A DNA stretch of 64,000 nt from Atriophallophorus winterbourni. Taxonomy: Eukaryota; Platyhelminthes; Trematoda; Plagiorchiida; Microphallidae. Where the stretch lies: contig JACCGJ010000629.1 in NCBI GenBank assembly GCA_013407085.1, positions 58,408 through 122,407 on the forward strand. Reading direction: 5' to 3'. The notes beneath the pieces were generated by a model, which was given only the letters and a program-made list of their open reading frames with translations, was not told the origin of the DNA and made no database searches. Below are positions 1 through 11,719 of the stretch, in pieces (the first letter of the stretch is position 1; the number at the start of each line of letters is the position of its first letter). Position numbers and translations under genes: made by a program.

Positions 1-1190
1 TCCTTAGATTCCGGCACGTGCGGCAGGACTATATTGAGCTCCGACACTTTGGGATATAAGTTTCATACTTTCCATCATGTCAGTTTGATTTCCCATTATT
101 TCTCTGTATGTTAGCTTCAACGGTTTTGATCATACCACAAATCTCCATTTATGACGTATCGTTTTTTGTATATCATTAGTGAATATTCTCTTATTTTTTC
201 GATTATTTTAATTGCCATTATTTGGAAGCGTTTTCTGAATATTTCAAAATATGGGAACGTGTTAGGACTTTTAGATACTGTATGATTGCCTTATTTTGTT
301 TGTTATGCTGAACGTCTTCAATGGCTTCCGGTCAAACAAATCTAACCGTTAAAAGCCTAACGCTTGAAAGATTGAAAATATGGGTAAGACTCTGTAGGGT
401 ATAAAACATACGCCTTCTAAACGCAGAAAGTATAAGAGGTCGGGTAGCGTTTTGCGATACGGCACAAAGAATCGCTTCGGACAGCAAGCAGGGTTAAGGT
501 GTGATGTCCAGGGTAGAAGAGTCCCTGAGCAGTGCGATGCCGGCATAGGATAATTGTACTGCATCATTTTCGCTGAAATTGTTGGCAACACTATTACATG
601 CATAGAAGAAAGCGCGACAGCGATAGGATTGTAAGCACCTGAAATATGCCTCATATCAGTCGTAAATTGACTGACAAAATCAAGGTGTGGCGTTTCTGTA
701 GGAAAGTACCTATCCACAGATCTGTTCATTGGATGAACGAGGAGCTTATGATAAGTAAATGCGATGAAACGTCTGTCTTATAGAACGTGTCGGTAGGGTT
801 GTAAATATTACCTGAATGAACGCCCATTTGAATCGGGAAAATTGTCGCGTCAAAAAAATTTCCGAATGATGTGTGTATATGGGGCTCACCAATTTGTAAT
901 ACACGAAGAATTCGTGTATGATGCCGGGATCACCAATTTGTAGTAGACCAACTATTGCAATAACATCGAGCAAAAGTATAAAAAAACGTACAGGACAATG
1001 AAGATTATGTATCGGTAGGCAAAGTGTGTGTAACCGTAGAGAAGAGCATTCACGTAGTACGCTTCAACACAAAATTTTCAAGGTCAATCGTTTTTAGGTC
1101 CGGTGAAACACAGTTGTTAGCGGGATCTATGAATTTGGGTGTCGTGTAAACTAGTTGCGCTCGCATAAATTCACAGGAGCCACATTCAGC
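1..1190. other. No recognised gene or repeat
   Basis: I see no protein family, RNA gene or repeat in this stretch. The short open frames on the minus strand (349-729, 746-973) lack recognisable motifs, and codon-like structure cannot be judged from them. Confidence 0.4.
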
Positions 1191-1194
1191 ATAC

Positions 1195-1325
1195 AAATGA
1201 GCATGATTAGTGCTGACAGCACAAAACCAGTCGAAGTGTGTGTGATGAAAACAGATGCAAATGAGCATTTTTATAAATGCTAATGGGTTCAAACCCAGTC
1301 ATGAAACGAAACATGTTATGAGCCC
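1195..1325 (+). repeat. Degenerate hammerhead-repeat copy
   Basis: This stretch matches the 56.5-59.8 kb satellite unit across the ribozyme and its 3' flank. Stem II is still GTGC/GCAC (1210-1213 and 1219-1222) and the ACCAGT stem III block follows. The octamer ATGCAAAT lies about 25 bases downstream, and the GGGTTCAAACCC hairpin corresponds to GGGTTTAACCCC of the array. The catalytic core is lost: CTGATGA reads as CATGATTA and GAAA as AAAA. It is an old solo copy and should not cleave. Confidence 0.65.
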
Positions 1326-2090
1326 GACGCAGTTCATTCATCTTAAGGCTGCGTAAAGCATCATATTAAAATCCAAATGACACGGAGCAAAATGCTTTGA
1401 AAAGTCTCAATGTGATCTGTACTAACATACAGGATGATGATTTAAAAATTTGATTTAAGATTAATTTTATTAAGGATTGTCTGGTTTTACAGACAGACCT
1501 TAATGACCTGCACCAGCTGTCAATTCAAAGCAAGCAGTACTTCTATTACCGCAATAGCAAAGTGTTGCATGTTGAAAAAACATTTCCGTTCTCACAATCT
1601 GGAGCGGATTACATCTTAGAAAGTTCTCTGTATGTGTGTTGCTGGAGTTTGAAATACTGTGAGCAGCGTATGGCAGTCCGTACGCATGCATGCAGCATAC
1701 CCGGTTCATTTAAACAAATTTACAGACGTTTTTTGCACATTATTTGACAAAGGTGCTCAATGCATACATACACCCATTTGTGGACCATATGATGCACCAT
1801 GATTGGATAACGTCATCTGCTACTCGAGAGGAGTTAACGTACGGCAAATAAAAACGTTACGGGATTTGCAATTTACCATCTAGCAACGAAATACTGGACT
1901 CGGATTGTGCAATATCGAGCGCAGGCGATTCCAAACTGATCGAATTTTGACATGCTGAATAATTCTTACGGCATCCCACCCGTTCAGAAATTTGTTTTAA
2001 ATTGTTTCGCCCCACACATGTGACAATCACAACTTTACATAATATATTCCCTAGTAAAATGTTTGTGGAACATAATCGTGAAGGGTTTTT
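1326..2090. other. No recognised feature
   Basis: This is anonymous AT-rich sequence. The overlapping short open frames near 1500-1747 on both strands show no domain. Confidence 0.35.
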
Positions 2091-2096
2091 GAAATG

Positions 2097-2220
2097 AATC
2101 GATGAGAGCGATTTATTTGTAACGTTTCGTTTCTGACAGGGAGTCTTCGACAGACAAAGCTTCTTACGAAGCTGCTGTTTCTGAAGCGAAACATTACGAA
2201 TAAACTGCTCTTATCGATTT
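2097..2220. repeat. Short foldback repeat, decayed Penelope-type hammerhead pair
   Basis: Two arms of about 45 bases (about 2097-2141 and 2174-2220) are imperfect inverted copies of each other, both starting at ATCGAT. The arms contain the same GTAACGTTTC...TCTGACA...CTTCG signature as the repeats at 6.8 and 19.3 kb, where it forms a minimal hammerhead core. Here both cores carry substitutions (CTGTCGA and CTTACGA in place of CTGANGA), so activity is not expected. Confidence 0.55.
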
Positions 2221-2429
2221 ATTTCAGACTTTCCTTTACATGAATATGATTCCCCCATCACACACAAACATTTTCCATTACATTGTTGCTGGTACATTTA
2301 TTCAATCCTTGCATGCTTTCTCAGGAACTGTTTACGGCAAGAAATTTTGTCGTGACCGAACGAAATAATATTAAAGGAAAATCAACAAATTTTAGATAGT
2401 TTATTGCAGTGTTAGACGCCGTTTATTTA

Positions 2430-2670
2430 AAACCATCAGTACTCCGCACTCACATCGGCATATAGAAAAACGAAATTTTACAGACACAATTCCGTCTAGC
2501 ATTTACAAACTCCAAATCAAACTTGATATTATCAATTTCCTCCGTCAAATCACATGGATCTAAATATGAAAGTAAGATGTTTCTAAATTTTGTAGGTATA
2601 CTTTATGGTGTGGTTCAGCTATTTGCTTTTCTACCGTAAATCTTGAATTTCGAATTTCGAATCCTAAATA
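2430..2670 (+). mobile_element. LINE family A 3'-end fragment
   Basis: The end of this stretch matches the 3' untranslated tail shared by CR1-like copies at 43.6, 46.0, 51.0 and 17.0 kb. The shared text is TATGGT...CAGC.ATTTGCTTTT.TACC..TAAA followed by repeated CTTGAATTTCGAATTTCGAATC, a short tandem tail typical of CR1-like elements. Upstream codons resemble the last residues of the ORF2 C-terminal domain (LQIKLDIINFLRQ). It is 5' truncated. Confidence 0.6.
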
Positions 2671-3041
2671 TACCCATTTTCACCAATGTCGACTGAACTA
2701 CTCACGAGTAACACATACTTAGACATTTTACGCTGTCTGTCGTTGATATTGAGTCGGTGCGAAGTACATTAGCCATGAGCGTTATTCACAAGCTTTCGAG
2801 TGATATGCAGAATTCTACCCCCCGACACAACACAAGATCAAGAAGCGCCGAAAAGTTCGACGACGATAATTGCGAACTCGTAATATTTCGGTTTTCGGAT
2901 TGATTGCAATCGAAAGGTTCAATCGACAACATCTTCGTTATCACTAGAAGATGGACGACATCAGCCGCAATTGAACAATATGCAAGTCGTCAGTGTTGGT
3001 CAAACGAGCCGCAATCGAAAGATAATTACATATTGTCGGTC

Positions 3042-3131
3042 AAACGAGCCCTGCGTGCCGAGGGCTTGAATTGTACTGGTTGGCACGAAATTGACTGAGA
3101 AATCAGATCGAAGTGACATCCGGGACAGACA
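3042..3131 (+). repeat. Dispersed repeat, inverted partner of 5505-5594
   Basis: About 90 bases are similar, in opposite orientation, to 5505-5594. Shared blocks include CATCTGTCCCGG..G.CACTT and CGATCTGATTT on the other strand. The sequences outside do not match, so this is a dispersed repeat rather than a large inversion. No coding potential is visible. Confidence 0.5.
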
Positions 3132-5500
3132 TGTTTAGGATGTGCGTTGTGATTGTTTTATTTGCCTATATACGATGAGCGTGTGTTTTATTATGCGTAA
3201 TAAACACTTTTGACCAATCGGCTTCTTTTGTATTGTGGGATTCGTGGGTGAACGCGATTAGCGTTGGATGGGTTGACCTCAGCGATGAATCGATGTGCGT
3301 GTGTGCAACGCGGGGGGGGTTACGTGGTTATTGTTGGACCGAAATGTGATAAGTGGCCAGATGTCCGCCACCTGCCATGTTGACCTGGGATGACCTGATG
3401 CAATGATTCGAGACCTGTCTCTCTACACCACGCCTCTCATGACTTCATATTCATAGGTTTATTCATGTATATATTCGTATATATTCCTATGCGAGTAAAA
3501 TGGCCATGCTTCAAAAGATATATCTGGTCGGAAGTGGAAATGTAAAAAAATATTAGTAAGGAATCGTATCAAACACAAAACCATAATTGCATATGTGGGC
3601 AACTAGGGTTTTTTAAGTGTAAATGTTGTCCGAATGTACCACGTGAGTGAATGAACTGTTTTACAATTGCATTCTGCTGACAGAAAATGCGTATTTGCGG
3701 TAGTTCACTCGACTGTGCTGATGATAGAGTTTAAACGGGTGAAAGCGCAGTTGTGTTTTATGAGTGAGATCCAATAAAAGTCTGCATTGATTGATTTTTT
3801 GATTACGCACTGTCGTTCGTATTGGGCTGAATGCAGATTCGAAATGCGCTTAGTGTTGATGATGAGAAATTACAAGAATGAGAGTTGTCGCTCTGCGTTG
3901 TGAAGTTTTTCATAACTAAATACCTTTTTCAACAAAAGATCCCATGGTTGTAAGGCATATTTGATATGGGAACGAATGTATGTTGAAATCAACTTGTAAA
4001 TTATATCGGGCGTTAAACGAACTTAATGGGCTTATGTGAAGACCCAAGTTCGTCATAGCTTTGTTGGCAGCAAGTTGATATTACATTGTGTTTCCTAAGT
4101 CAGACTGAATAACACCATCCAAAACTGTTTGGGAGGAGACGGGTTAGATAGCATTTCGAAAAATATACCCTTCGCTTTGATTCAATTAAATTCATGTGGA
4201 AAGAATGAGGCTAGGTTAGACTGAGTGTGAATTTGATTATTTAAGGTTGAACAAGCCGTCAGTCTACTTTCCTGCGTGTGTTGATTTCAATGGTAAACAT
4301 CATGAGATAATTCTTTCTTTTGTTATTATTTATTACGTTAAATATTTCAGACTAACTTTGTGTGAAATACAATACAGAAGCGTGTGCGTATAATAATGTC
4401 TTCTTCCGTTAAGTTATTCTCAACTTAATGGATATCGAATAAGCTCAAAGGTTGCCTAGTCAGTCGATTTTCACAAATTTAAAAGCGAAGTCATCACTCG
4501 ATGTTAGTAAAGACTAAAAAAATTAGCATGTAATATACGATTTGTTACTTAATGACGTCGTAAAAAAACTTTTTCGGTACCGGACAGTACGACATAATGT
4601 TTGTGCGCACGTCTACGTCATGTAAATTCGATTAAAAACAACTATCTGTGGCTGAAATCAACAACAGCCGATGTTGACGCTCCGTTTACGTGTCAGGTAC
4701 ACTTTGCAACTCTGATGGGCTGATTGAAACAACATTTGTAACACGTTTATTGAGACACGTTCCTCTAAACAAGACCTGTCGCGAAATGAAACTGATCCGT
4801 CTTTCGTTTGGAAAAAACTGCGAAGTTTTCACACTTGTATCAAAATGTATCTAGAAACAAGAAGAAGAAATTTATAAGCTGTCAAGAGTTTACCACTTAT
4901 TCATGAAGATACAATTCATTTTGTTTTAATCGATTTCCGTCGTCTTGCTTTCAATTCCTTCATTGCCTATTACTCGCTCTTCAATTCTATACCATCATAC
5001 AGCTTTTAAATAACCGAAATTTGCATGACTTATATAAATAACTACAATCCTAGATGGCGTTTCTTCGTCTATTAATATTGTTGGTACTTGTTCGTGAATT
5101 TGTGTTAAACAATGAATAAATTCACTCTAATCTAACTCTAATGTCCTGGCTAGCCCGAGAATAAGGCTATTCAAGGACCCAATGATAATAGTTGGAACTA
5201 CTATTCATAAGCATGCATACACGTGTGCTTATTTGGTCATCGATCGAGTTGGAAATATGCAGTCAATATTTTGGGGATTAATTCACGTCACTCGACGCGT
5301 GAGGATATTTCCGGTCTTGATGTCTGTTACGTTGTCGCTCCATCTCTCGGACACTCAATGCAACATTATTCACGTCCGAATGTCGAATCCGTCACGATTC
5401 AAATATGACGATAATTGCGCACACACCCGAATCTCAGTATACAAGAGAACGCCAATTTCTTTTGTTCAGCACGCGAACTTATAATCATAGTGGATATCTT
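3132..5500. other. No recognised gene
   Basis: Over 2.3 kb I see no protein domain, RNA gene or long repeat. A G-run (3312-3319) and short AT-rich tracts are present. A CTGATGA...GAAA coincidence near 3718 has no stem II and was rejected as a ribozyme. Confidence 0.4.
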
Positions 5501-5504
5501 CATT

Positions 5505-5594
5505 GCATCTGTCCCGGTTGGCACTTCGATCTGATTTTTTATGTGATTTCAGACCAGCCGGTTTCGTTCCAGTCCAAGCCACGCGCTGCCCGTT
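5505..5594 (-). repeat. Dispersed repeat, inverted partner of 3042-3131
   Basis: This is the second copy of the roughly 90-base repeat, in opposite orientation to the copy at 3042-3131. Similarity stops on both sides. The open frames that cross it (5182-5596) show no domain and are probably fortuitous. Confidence 0.5.
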
Positions 5595-5864
5595 GAATTG
5601 ACCTTGACGTATTTCATATCATTAAATAACTGACGTTACCCGCCATTTATTCGTTTTTCAGATAGCCTGTTAATTGAATCTACCTAGTGTCATTTTCCGT
5701 AACCCGAAATTACTGTGATTTCACCGTTGTCTTCGTGTTGGTCGAGTTGGCGCACCCGGTTTTTGTGCTGTACCGAATGTTGGTGCTTCTCTGGATCATC
5801 CAAGTGCACTTGATTGTCATTTATTCGTTTGGTGTTGGTTTGAACACTAACTCCATTGAATTTA

Positions 5865-6230
5865 TCATTTTTCAAACTGGTTTTCCAGGTGTGACCGTCT
5901 ACTCTCCATTTTATTAGGCTCTTTACCTACAGTCAAGTCTTTACTGTTGTGGTGGACGTCTTTATTGGAATGTCTACAGCTAGTACAAACATAACTAACG
6001 GATGGGTGTTTCTCATCGTCACAATCATCCGTCAAATTCTCATCACATGACGCGTGTTGGTACAACCCGCAGAAAGTACATTTAACTAAAACAGTATCAA
6101 CGCTTACCGCATATAAAGACGTGATACAGAGGTCACACTGATTCCGTGTTGCCGTCGCATGAATACTTTTCACGGTCACCGCTGGATCGTATTTGTTTTG
6201 CCTGGGAAGTGGATCTTGTGAGACGTCCAT
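5865..6230 (-). pseudogene. LINE ORF1 N-terminus with PHD-like zinc finger (fragment)
   Basis: The 121-codon frame starts MDVSQDPLPRQNKYDPA and contains a regular Cys/His series: CDLC, CTFC, HASC and CTSC, in the C-x2-C / C-x2-C / H-x2-C / C-x2-C order of a PHD-type finger. PHD-like fingers at the start of ORF1 are known in CR1-like non-LTR retrotransposons, and equivalent fingers occur here at 7239, 30863 and 32513. No endonuclease or reverse transcriptase follows on this strand, so it is a solo 5' fragment. The finger itself looks undamaged. A host PHD protein exon is a less likely alternative. Confidence 0.6.
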
Positions 6231-6469
6231 ATTAGCAATGCGCTGTTTGGAAGACGAACTTAATCATGATGATTTCAAAATTTCTCTCTGGTTAAAAACT
6301 ACTCTTTCTAGTGGACATAAATGTTTTGGTACGATAATTAATGTGAACTGCTGAAAAAACTAAAACAGGTTGACATCAGAGAATAGCTCCTAGTATGGTT
6401 TAAAAGGTAACTTACTCCGTGAACTTATCGTAATCATTCCGTGTGTCTAGGCATCATTTGAAAATTGGA

Positions 6470-6695
6470 AAGATACATTCATTTGCATGCTTTTCCGTCA
6501 CACGCACCCCACAACCGGTTACGTGCTGTTTGCACTCATCAGGTAGGGACAGTAAGATCAGGATCCGCATGCGCTTGAAACATTGGAGGAATGGTAAACA
6601 AGGAGCGCTTGTATGCCACTGTTGTATAAGGCTGGTACGACCAACCTGTTCAATCACATGTGTCCAAACACATGTTTAATGGGATTAAACACATA
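6470..6695 (-). repeat. Dispersed hammerhead satellite monomer
   Basis: A single unit of the 233-bp repeat family lies in reverse orientation, spanning the octamer (ATTTGCAT on this strand), the hammerhead, the CATGCGGATCC block, the GGTACGACC hairpin and the ACATGTGTCCAAACACATG hairpin. It ends where a different repeat with Penelope-type hammerheads begins (6716). It proves that the satellite unit also exists as a solo, dispersed copy. Confidence 0.85.
6507..6548 (-). ncRNA. Hammerhead ribozyme, type I, core-mutated
   Basis: On the minus strand stem I is CCCUAC/GUGGGG, the box is CUGAUGA (6536-6542), stem II is GUGC-AAACA-GCAC, and ACCGGU forms stem III. The GAA box reads GUA (6520-6522), a change at a catalytic adenosine, so this copy should be inactive. 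All pairing elements remain. Confidence 0.75.
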
Positions 6696-6715
6696 TATAT
6701 GTTCTCAATCGATTG

Positions 6716-7043
6716 GAATATGTTTGGGACCGATCGTGTATTCATAATGCAATGGAATTTGAGTGCAATCGGTTAGAGTAGTTTTTGGGTAACGTTTCAC
6801 TTCTGACACAGAAGCTTCGTCAGACCAAGGGTGATAGTCAGGACAGGGAACATGATTAAGTAGCAGTCAACGCACCACCACTTATTTGACCTTACCGCTA
6901 AACAGCCTATAGTACGCCTACAGTGTGTCACGTCTCGTGGGAATGACCAGGATCAATGGCCGATTTTCCACACAGTGTGTATCCACGCCAATCTGATACA
7001 AGTGAGCACGGTCAAGGTCAGTTGACACAGCGGCCCACATACG
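6716..7043 (-). repeat. Penelope-type hammerhead repeat (partial copy)
   Basis: This sequence starts at the palindrome CAATCGATTG and is about 85% similar to 19187-19520. It lacks the right-hand inverted arm seen there. On the minus strand it carries CTGACGA (6817-6823), an 18-base stem-loop II, GAAA and the ACGT stem III block. It abuts the hammerhead monomer at 6470-6695. No reverse transcriptase is present. Confidence 0.65.
6784..6829 (-). ncRNA. Minimal hammerhead motif, Penelope-like type
   Basis: The core is complete: CUGACGA, stem II with one bulged G (A-CUUCU / AGAAGU around a GUGUC loop), then GAA and the self-complementary ACGU with U as the cleavage-site base. Stem I is weak: three pairs, then a bulge. 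Such minimal hammerheads, thought to work as dimers, are described for the flanking repeats of Penelope-like elements. Confidence 0.5.
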
Positions 7044-7238
7044 TAAAAGTACATAACTAACGGGGCTAAGGTTAAGCTGTTTGAGGAAAAACAAAAATCT
7101 AATTAACTAGTAGGTATAAGGTGAATAAAAATTATCTACTTTCGCATCAGTGCTGAGTGCTATCGAGCTATGCATTTTGATACATATATCCGTGTCCTAT
7201 CTTGTGTGGTTAACGAGTTATAGTGGATTATTTGCTAA

Positions 7239-8222
7239 ATGACAAAATCACGAGTTCCAAAGCAGCCACATCGACCAGTCGACCAAACGGCCACCACCCA
7301 GCCGAACAACCTACCGCAGGCTACCAACATGTTTGACCGCATCACGAAATCCAACATACGGACAAAAAAATCGATAGATCAAGCTGTGACAGCGAGGATT
7401 GTTCACCCGACAGCGACTTGGGACCAACTTGACCTCGATGCCACGGGCCTGGATCCGCCGAACGTAACAATGGTCACGGCCGGTCCAGCTAATAGGACGC
7501 ATCTCGGCACGCAGATTTGTGCCGAGGTCACGTGCAAAGCGTGTGAACAACCGGTGGTTCTAATGGTGAGTAAAATCCATGGTACATGTGACCGTACTTT
7601 AGCCCCTGATTCGATAGCATTAATAAAAACTGACAAGGTTTCATGCGCCTGCTATGTTTGTGTTTGTTGCAGAGCTAAATCCTTGCACGATACCGATACT
7701 TTTGAATCCAAAATCCAGTTTCGAGTTGAACCTTCGACGTGCGGAGGAAATACTGGTAAATCATGTGAGCACGCAAGAGATCACTGACGTAGACCATCAA
7801 ACCACACAGCGATTTCGGAAACACCATTGAAGGAAGCTGAGATAGAGGCTATTGGTGTGACAAAAAAGGAAAATAGCATTGATAATACCGTTTTGGAATC
7901 ATTTAAAACGACCACGGCCGTAGGAAATTCTTACACAGATGTGCTGTTACGGTCTACCTCAGCTGTGTACTCTACAGCGGCTGTACCCGGCTCACAAAGT
8001 CAAGACCAAAATGGTTTAAATTCTAAAAAGTCTGACTTTTTGATGCACAATAAGAACTCCCCATTAGCACTGAGCGTGATATGTACGAACGTTAGCGAGT
8101 TCCAAAAAAGCTTGTTTGATAGCAAACAGAAACACGACCTCGAGAAATGGTCTCAACTTTGCCATTTTATGCAAATTGAACATGCTATTCCAGACAAAGT
8201 GACTCGTCCAACTCGCCACTAA
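7239..8222 (+). pseudogene. LINE family A ORF1, PHD-like finger region
   Basis: The first frame (182 codons) has a Pro/Thr-rich leader and then a finger with CKAC, the pair CDR, and CYVCVCC, resembling a PHD-type Cys array with some spacing lost. A second frame (7827-8222) continues the Ser/Thr-rich linker after a frameshift near 7787. ORF1 proteins of LINEs bind the element RNA in cytoplasmic particles. The PHD-like finger is an accessory domain known in CR1-like elements. Confidence 0.65.
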
Positions 8223-8805
8223 ACTTCGACTTATATTGGTCAACCTCGCTTCTAAAAATCACACTAAAATGCGAGGCTGATATCGAGAACGTACTCCTGA
8301 ATGCGTACCTACTCAAGATAGATCCCGACTCAAATTGCAGCATATATCTCGATGTACGATGTTGGGAAATAAAGGGTAGCTTGAACGCCGGGGAAAAACG
8401 GTATCATGAAGTCTAGTTCTAAGTGGTGTACCAGAAAATACTTCTCGAGCATCGATTCAGGAAACCGTAGAGCACGACGTCAAGTAGTGGCGCTACATTG
8501 CGTGTTCTCTTGACAAAGGAAAACGAACATTACCAAAGGATGTTAGACTTGGCCCACCCAAACCCAATGTTATAAGTCAAACACTCCCTCGTCTGGAGAC
8601 AGTGGATGACAGCGTTTCCTTTTAAATGGAAGAAATCAATACATAAAAAATAGTATGTCTGGCTCAAATCGAATCGGGCCGAGCAATTCAAACCGAAACT
8701 TAATTGTTGATTCAAGCGGTCGGCGACCAATATTGAGCTCACTGACTATTCAGAGGGATCCGGCATCACACGTGTTTAACGCCTTATCACATACCACGTG
8801 ATTCA
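8223..8805 (+). pseudogene. LINE family A ORF1, degenerate RNA-binding half
   Basis: Reading frame is lost, but the phrase LSGVPEN...ASIQETVEHDVK can be followed across frames near 8412-8485. Its GVPE-type strand matches the start of the RRM-like domain of LINE ORF1 proteins and the equivalent antisense text at 30104-30352. Multiple stops show it is dead. Confidence 0.55.
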
Positions 8806-8823
8806 TCCCTACATGAAGCAGTA

Positions 8824-9730
8824 TTGATTAGATGTGTTTATACAAATGTTCATTGTTTAGTCAACAAGTTGGCGGAACTGATCCATATCTGTGTAGACCA
8901 TTCCCCTGATCTTACTGCTTTGACTGAAACTTGGTATAAGTCGAGTATGATGACAGAGAATTTGCGATTCCCAATATCACGCTTCTATGCCGTGAACCTG
9001 ATGGTATTAAAGGTGGTGTTGCCACAATTAACTAAAGATAAATATCATTTCAGATACTGATCTTTCACTCACCGACACGCCGTGGTGCTCACTTGAACTG
9101 GAATCCGGTGAAAGCTGTACAATCGGGCTCATATACCGCTCACCAACATCGACCTCAGAAAACAACGATATGCCAGTTGAAAGACTTCAGCACCTCAACG
9201 CTCGATAGCACAATCAAATGCTAATAGTGGGGGACTTCAACCTTCCACGGCTATACTCAAGAGGCCACCATCCAACCAACTCACTGGAGCACAAAGTTTT
9301 CGAAGTATTCGACCTAGTATCCTTGTACAACCACGTCTTCAATCATACGCGAAGGAAGGGAACATATCGGCCATCTATTCTGGACCGTGTTTTGACTTCG
9401 AACGCATCGGTATCGAATCAATCGCCTACGAAGCTCCACTGGGGTGGAGTGACCATGTCGTGCTCGCGTTCGATTATATCTGCAGTGCTTTGAGACACAG
9501 CGACGAGGCGAAGGTGATCCGTAAAGTAGACTTTTGGAGACTCAGAGAAGCACTCTGTGAACTAAACGAGGTCCAACTTGATTTCAGTGACTCAAATACA
9601 TATCACAACTCATTGTTGAACTACCTTCAGATGCTAATCCAACCAAACTCTCGATTTATTCCCAGCAAAGATGTCAGCACTTTCGGATTCCCTGTTCGCA
9701 GTAGAACCAAAAACGCATTTCACTGAAAAG
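8824..9730 (+). pseudogene. LINE family A endonuclease domain (AP-endonuclease-like), broken
   Basis: RCVYTNVHCLVNKLAEL opens the apurinic-endonuclease-like domain, as in the copy at 61.6 kb. TETWY carries the catalytic Glu. After a frameshift near 9060, VGDFNLPRL (about 9220-9250) gives the Asp-x-Asn motif, followed by SILDRVLTS. The domain nicks target DNA to prime reverse transcription. Three or more frame changes separate these motifs. Confidence 0.8.
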
Positions 9731-9980
9731 ACGAGCCTTGGCCAGTCATTGTGATTTTGCTACTCCTCCAACTTGGGTTCAATTACGGAAACAGAACAGC
9801 AGGACAAACAACAGTACCAGCAACGCATGGTGGAAAGAATGGAATATAATTCAAAAATACTGTACAAAATTGTGAATGAAAGAACAAAAGTGAAACCATA
9901 TGTTTTCCGTTCATAACTGAACAAGGAATGACTACCACAGTTCAAGAGCAGCGGATACTCTTGCGAGCTTTTACTCCCAA

Positions 9981-11660
9981 GTGTTCTGCCCGAAACAGCA
10001 ACTATTGCATCATGGTTTATCAAACTCATTAGAACCTCTAAGTCAACCAATAATTGACGAAGTCGTTGTGGAACGACACCTACGGCGACTAAATACGAAG
10101 AAATCCCAGGGTGGGGACAACATTACCCCAGCTATTCTCCGTGCATGTCATAGACAGCTTTCACACAGTCTAGCGGAGGTTTTCATCTGGAGTCTTCGCG
10201 ACGGTTGCGCACCGTCAGCATGGAAAGCTGGTGTGATAACACTAATTTACCAGGGTGGCTGTTGTTCCGACTTAGCACATTACAGGCCTGTTACGCTGCT
10301 CCCGTTCATCTCGAAAATTATGGAGCGCATCCTAACTGAGTGTATTGTCGGTCACCTTGAAATTAAAGGACTTTTATTAGCAGTGTAACATAAGTTTTGC
10401 TGAAGCAGATCTTGTCTCTCAAATTAACTCATCACTATGGACGATTGAAAAACATCTCTTGATCCAGGATACTCCGCTCATGCATTCGTTGATGTGTCAA
10501 AGGCGTTCGATAAGGTCAACCACTGCCTGCTTCTGGAAAAATTAGTGCAATTGGGATAACAGGAAACTTATTATCGTGGATAATGGATTATCTGACCGAT
10601 CGGCATGTGCAAGTCCGCATTGAAGGCGTTCTATCAAAAAGCATAAATGTCACCAGCGGCGGCCCTCAATGTTCAGTGTTCGGGCCTATCCTTTTCTTGT
10701 TATACATAAATGATATTGCATAAGTAGTACGATGTAAGATGGTTCGTTTTGCTGATGACATAAAAATAATGAAACAAATCCGATCCATTAAAGATTGTTT
10801 GATGCTGCAAGAAGATTTGGATGCTCTGTATCACAAGTCTCAACTAAATCAGATGCCATTCAACATACGTAAATGTTAAATGTTTCAACTTGGGTGTTAA
10901 TATGATCGTACATTAAATATTGGTCATGAAAACTTGACTTGGACCAGCGCTTAGAAGGATCTCGGTATCTGGATTACTAATAGCCGAAACCAAATCGTCA
11001 TTGCCAGAAATGTCTTCAACAGGGAAAGCAGTATCTTGGGAATGCTGAGAAGAAAACTTGGGCGGTCCTCTCTTTAAACGCTCCCCCACATTGTAAATAC
11101 TTACATCTATCTGACGATAGAATAGATCCCAGTTTGTGCACCGCGGCTGTGTAGAAACATTGAATTGCTGGATAAAATTTACCACTGAGCGACGAAGCTA
11201 GTTGATGGGATGCATCACATCTTATTCCAAGAGCGAATGGCCATACTGTAATATACCGATTTTACGCGAAGGGGAGTAAGCAGCGATATGATACAAACAT
11301 AGAAAATACTACGGATTCAAAATCGCCTACGCGATTTGATACACGTCAGTTCCCTTAAGAATACACGGAGTCATTCAAGTTGCCTCGTTATAGCGCAATC
11401 AAGACTCGGTTGTAGACGTCATTTCTTCTCGGTGCGTATTTTCTTTTATGTGAAATTCACTATCACAGGATATTGTGAACGCTCCTAAGCTCCGTGAATT
11501 CAAATCGAAACTGGATGCTTGTAGCAAGAGCACCCCACTATCGGCCCTGTATATTGACCTCACACGAACCAAACGCCTCGATAGAATTTTGATTGCATCC
11601 TCTGTATTTTTATAACTGTCTTCCAATGGCATATGTAAAGCGATTGCTTTTTCCACCATA
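9981..11660 (+). pseudogene. LINE family A reverse transcriptase, broken
   Basis: Visible RT motifs are KSQGGDNITPAIL, HYRPVTLLPFISKIMERIL (10279-10331), FVDVSKAFDKVNH (10488-10525), GPILFLLYINDI and FADDIKI (10747-10770), in the normal order. The thumb and C-terminal part continues as KDLGIW and NTYI to about 11660. Stops occur at the QHGF region and inside the palm. Confidence 0.85.
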
Positions 11661-11719
11661 ATATCTTGATTCTTGATTCATTTGTGCCGAAACCTAAGTA
11701 TGACGTAAAATACTTATTC

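Larger units (their letters stand above)
7115..11690 (+). mobile_element. CR1-like LINE, family A, nearly full-length but decayed
   Basis: In order this copy shows an ORF1 PHD-like finger (7239-7787), a degenerate ORF1 RNA-binding part (7827-8800), an endonuclease (8824-9730), a reverse transcriptase (9981-10900) and the C-terminal domain to about 11660. All belong to one element in the same orientation. Frameshifts and stops break every domain. Comparison with the young copy at 59.8-64 kb supports each assignment. The minus-strand open frames at 10913-11185 and 11399-11659 are antisense shadows of its RT C-terminus. Confidence 0.85.

Noticed and set aside
3718..3750. CTGATGA followed by GAAAG, a hammerhead-like coincidence
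   Set aside because: The bases between cannot form stem II, the GAAA context is wrong, and no repeat copy is involved.
10750..10765. CTGATGA in plus-strand sequence
   Set aside because: It encodes the Ala-Asp-Asp catalytic motif of a LINE reverse transcriptase (also at 41849).
10913..11659. Minus-strand open frames of 86-90 codons
   Set aside because: The plus strand carries the RT C-terminal domain of the 7.1-11.7 kb LINE here; the minus frames have no domain of their own.
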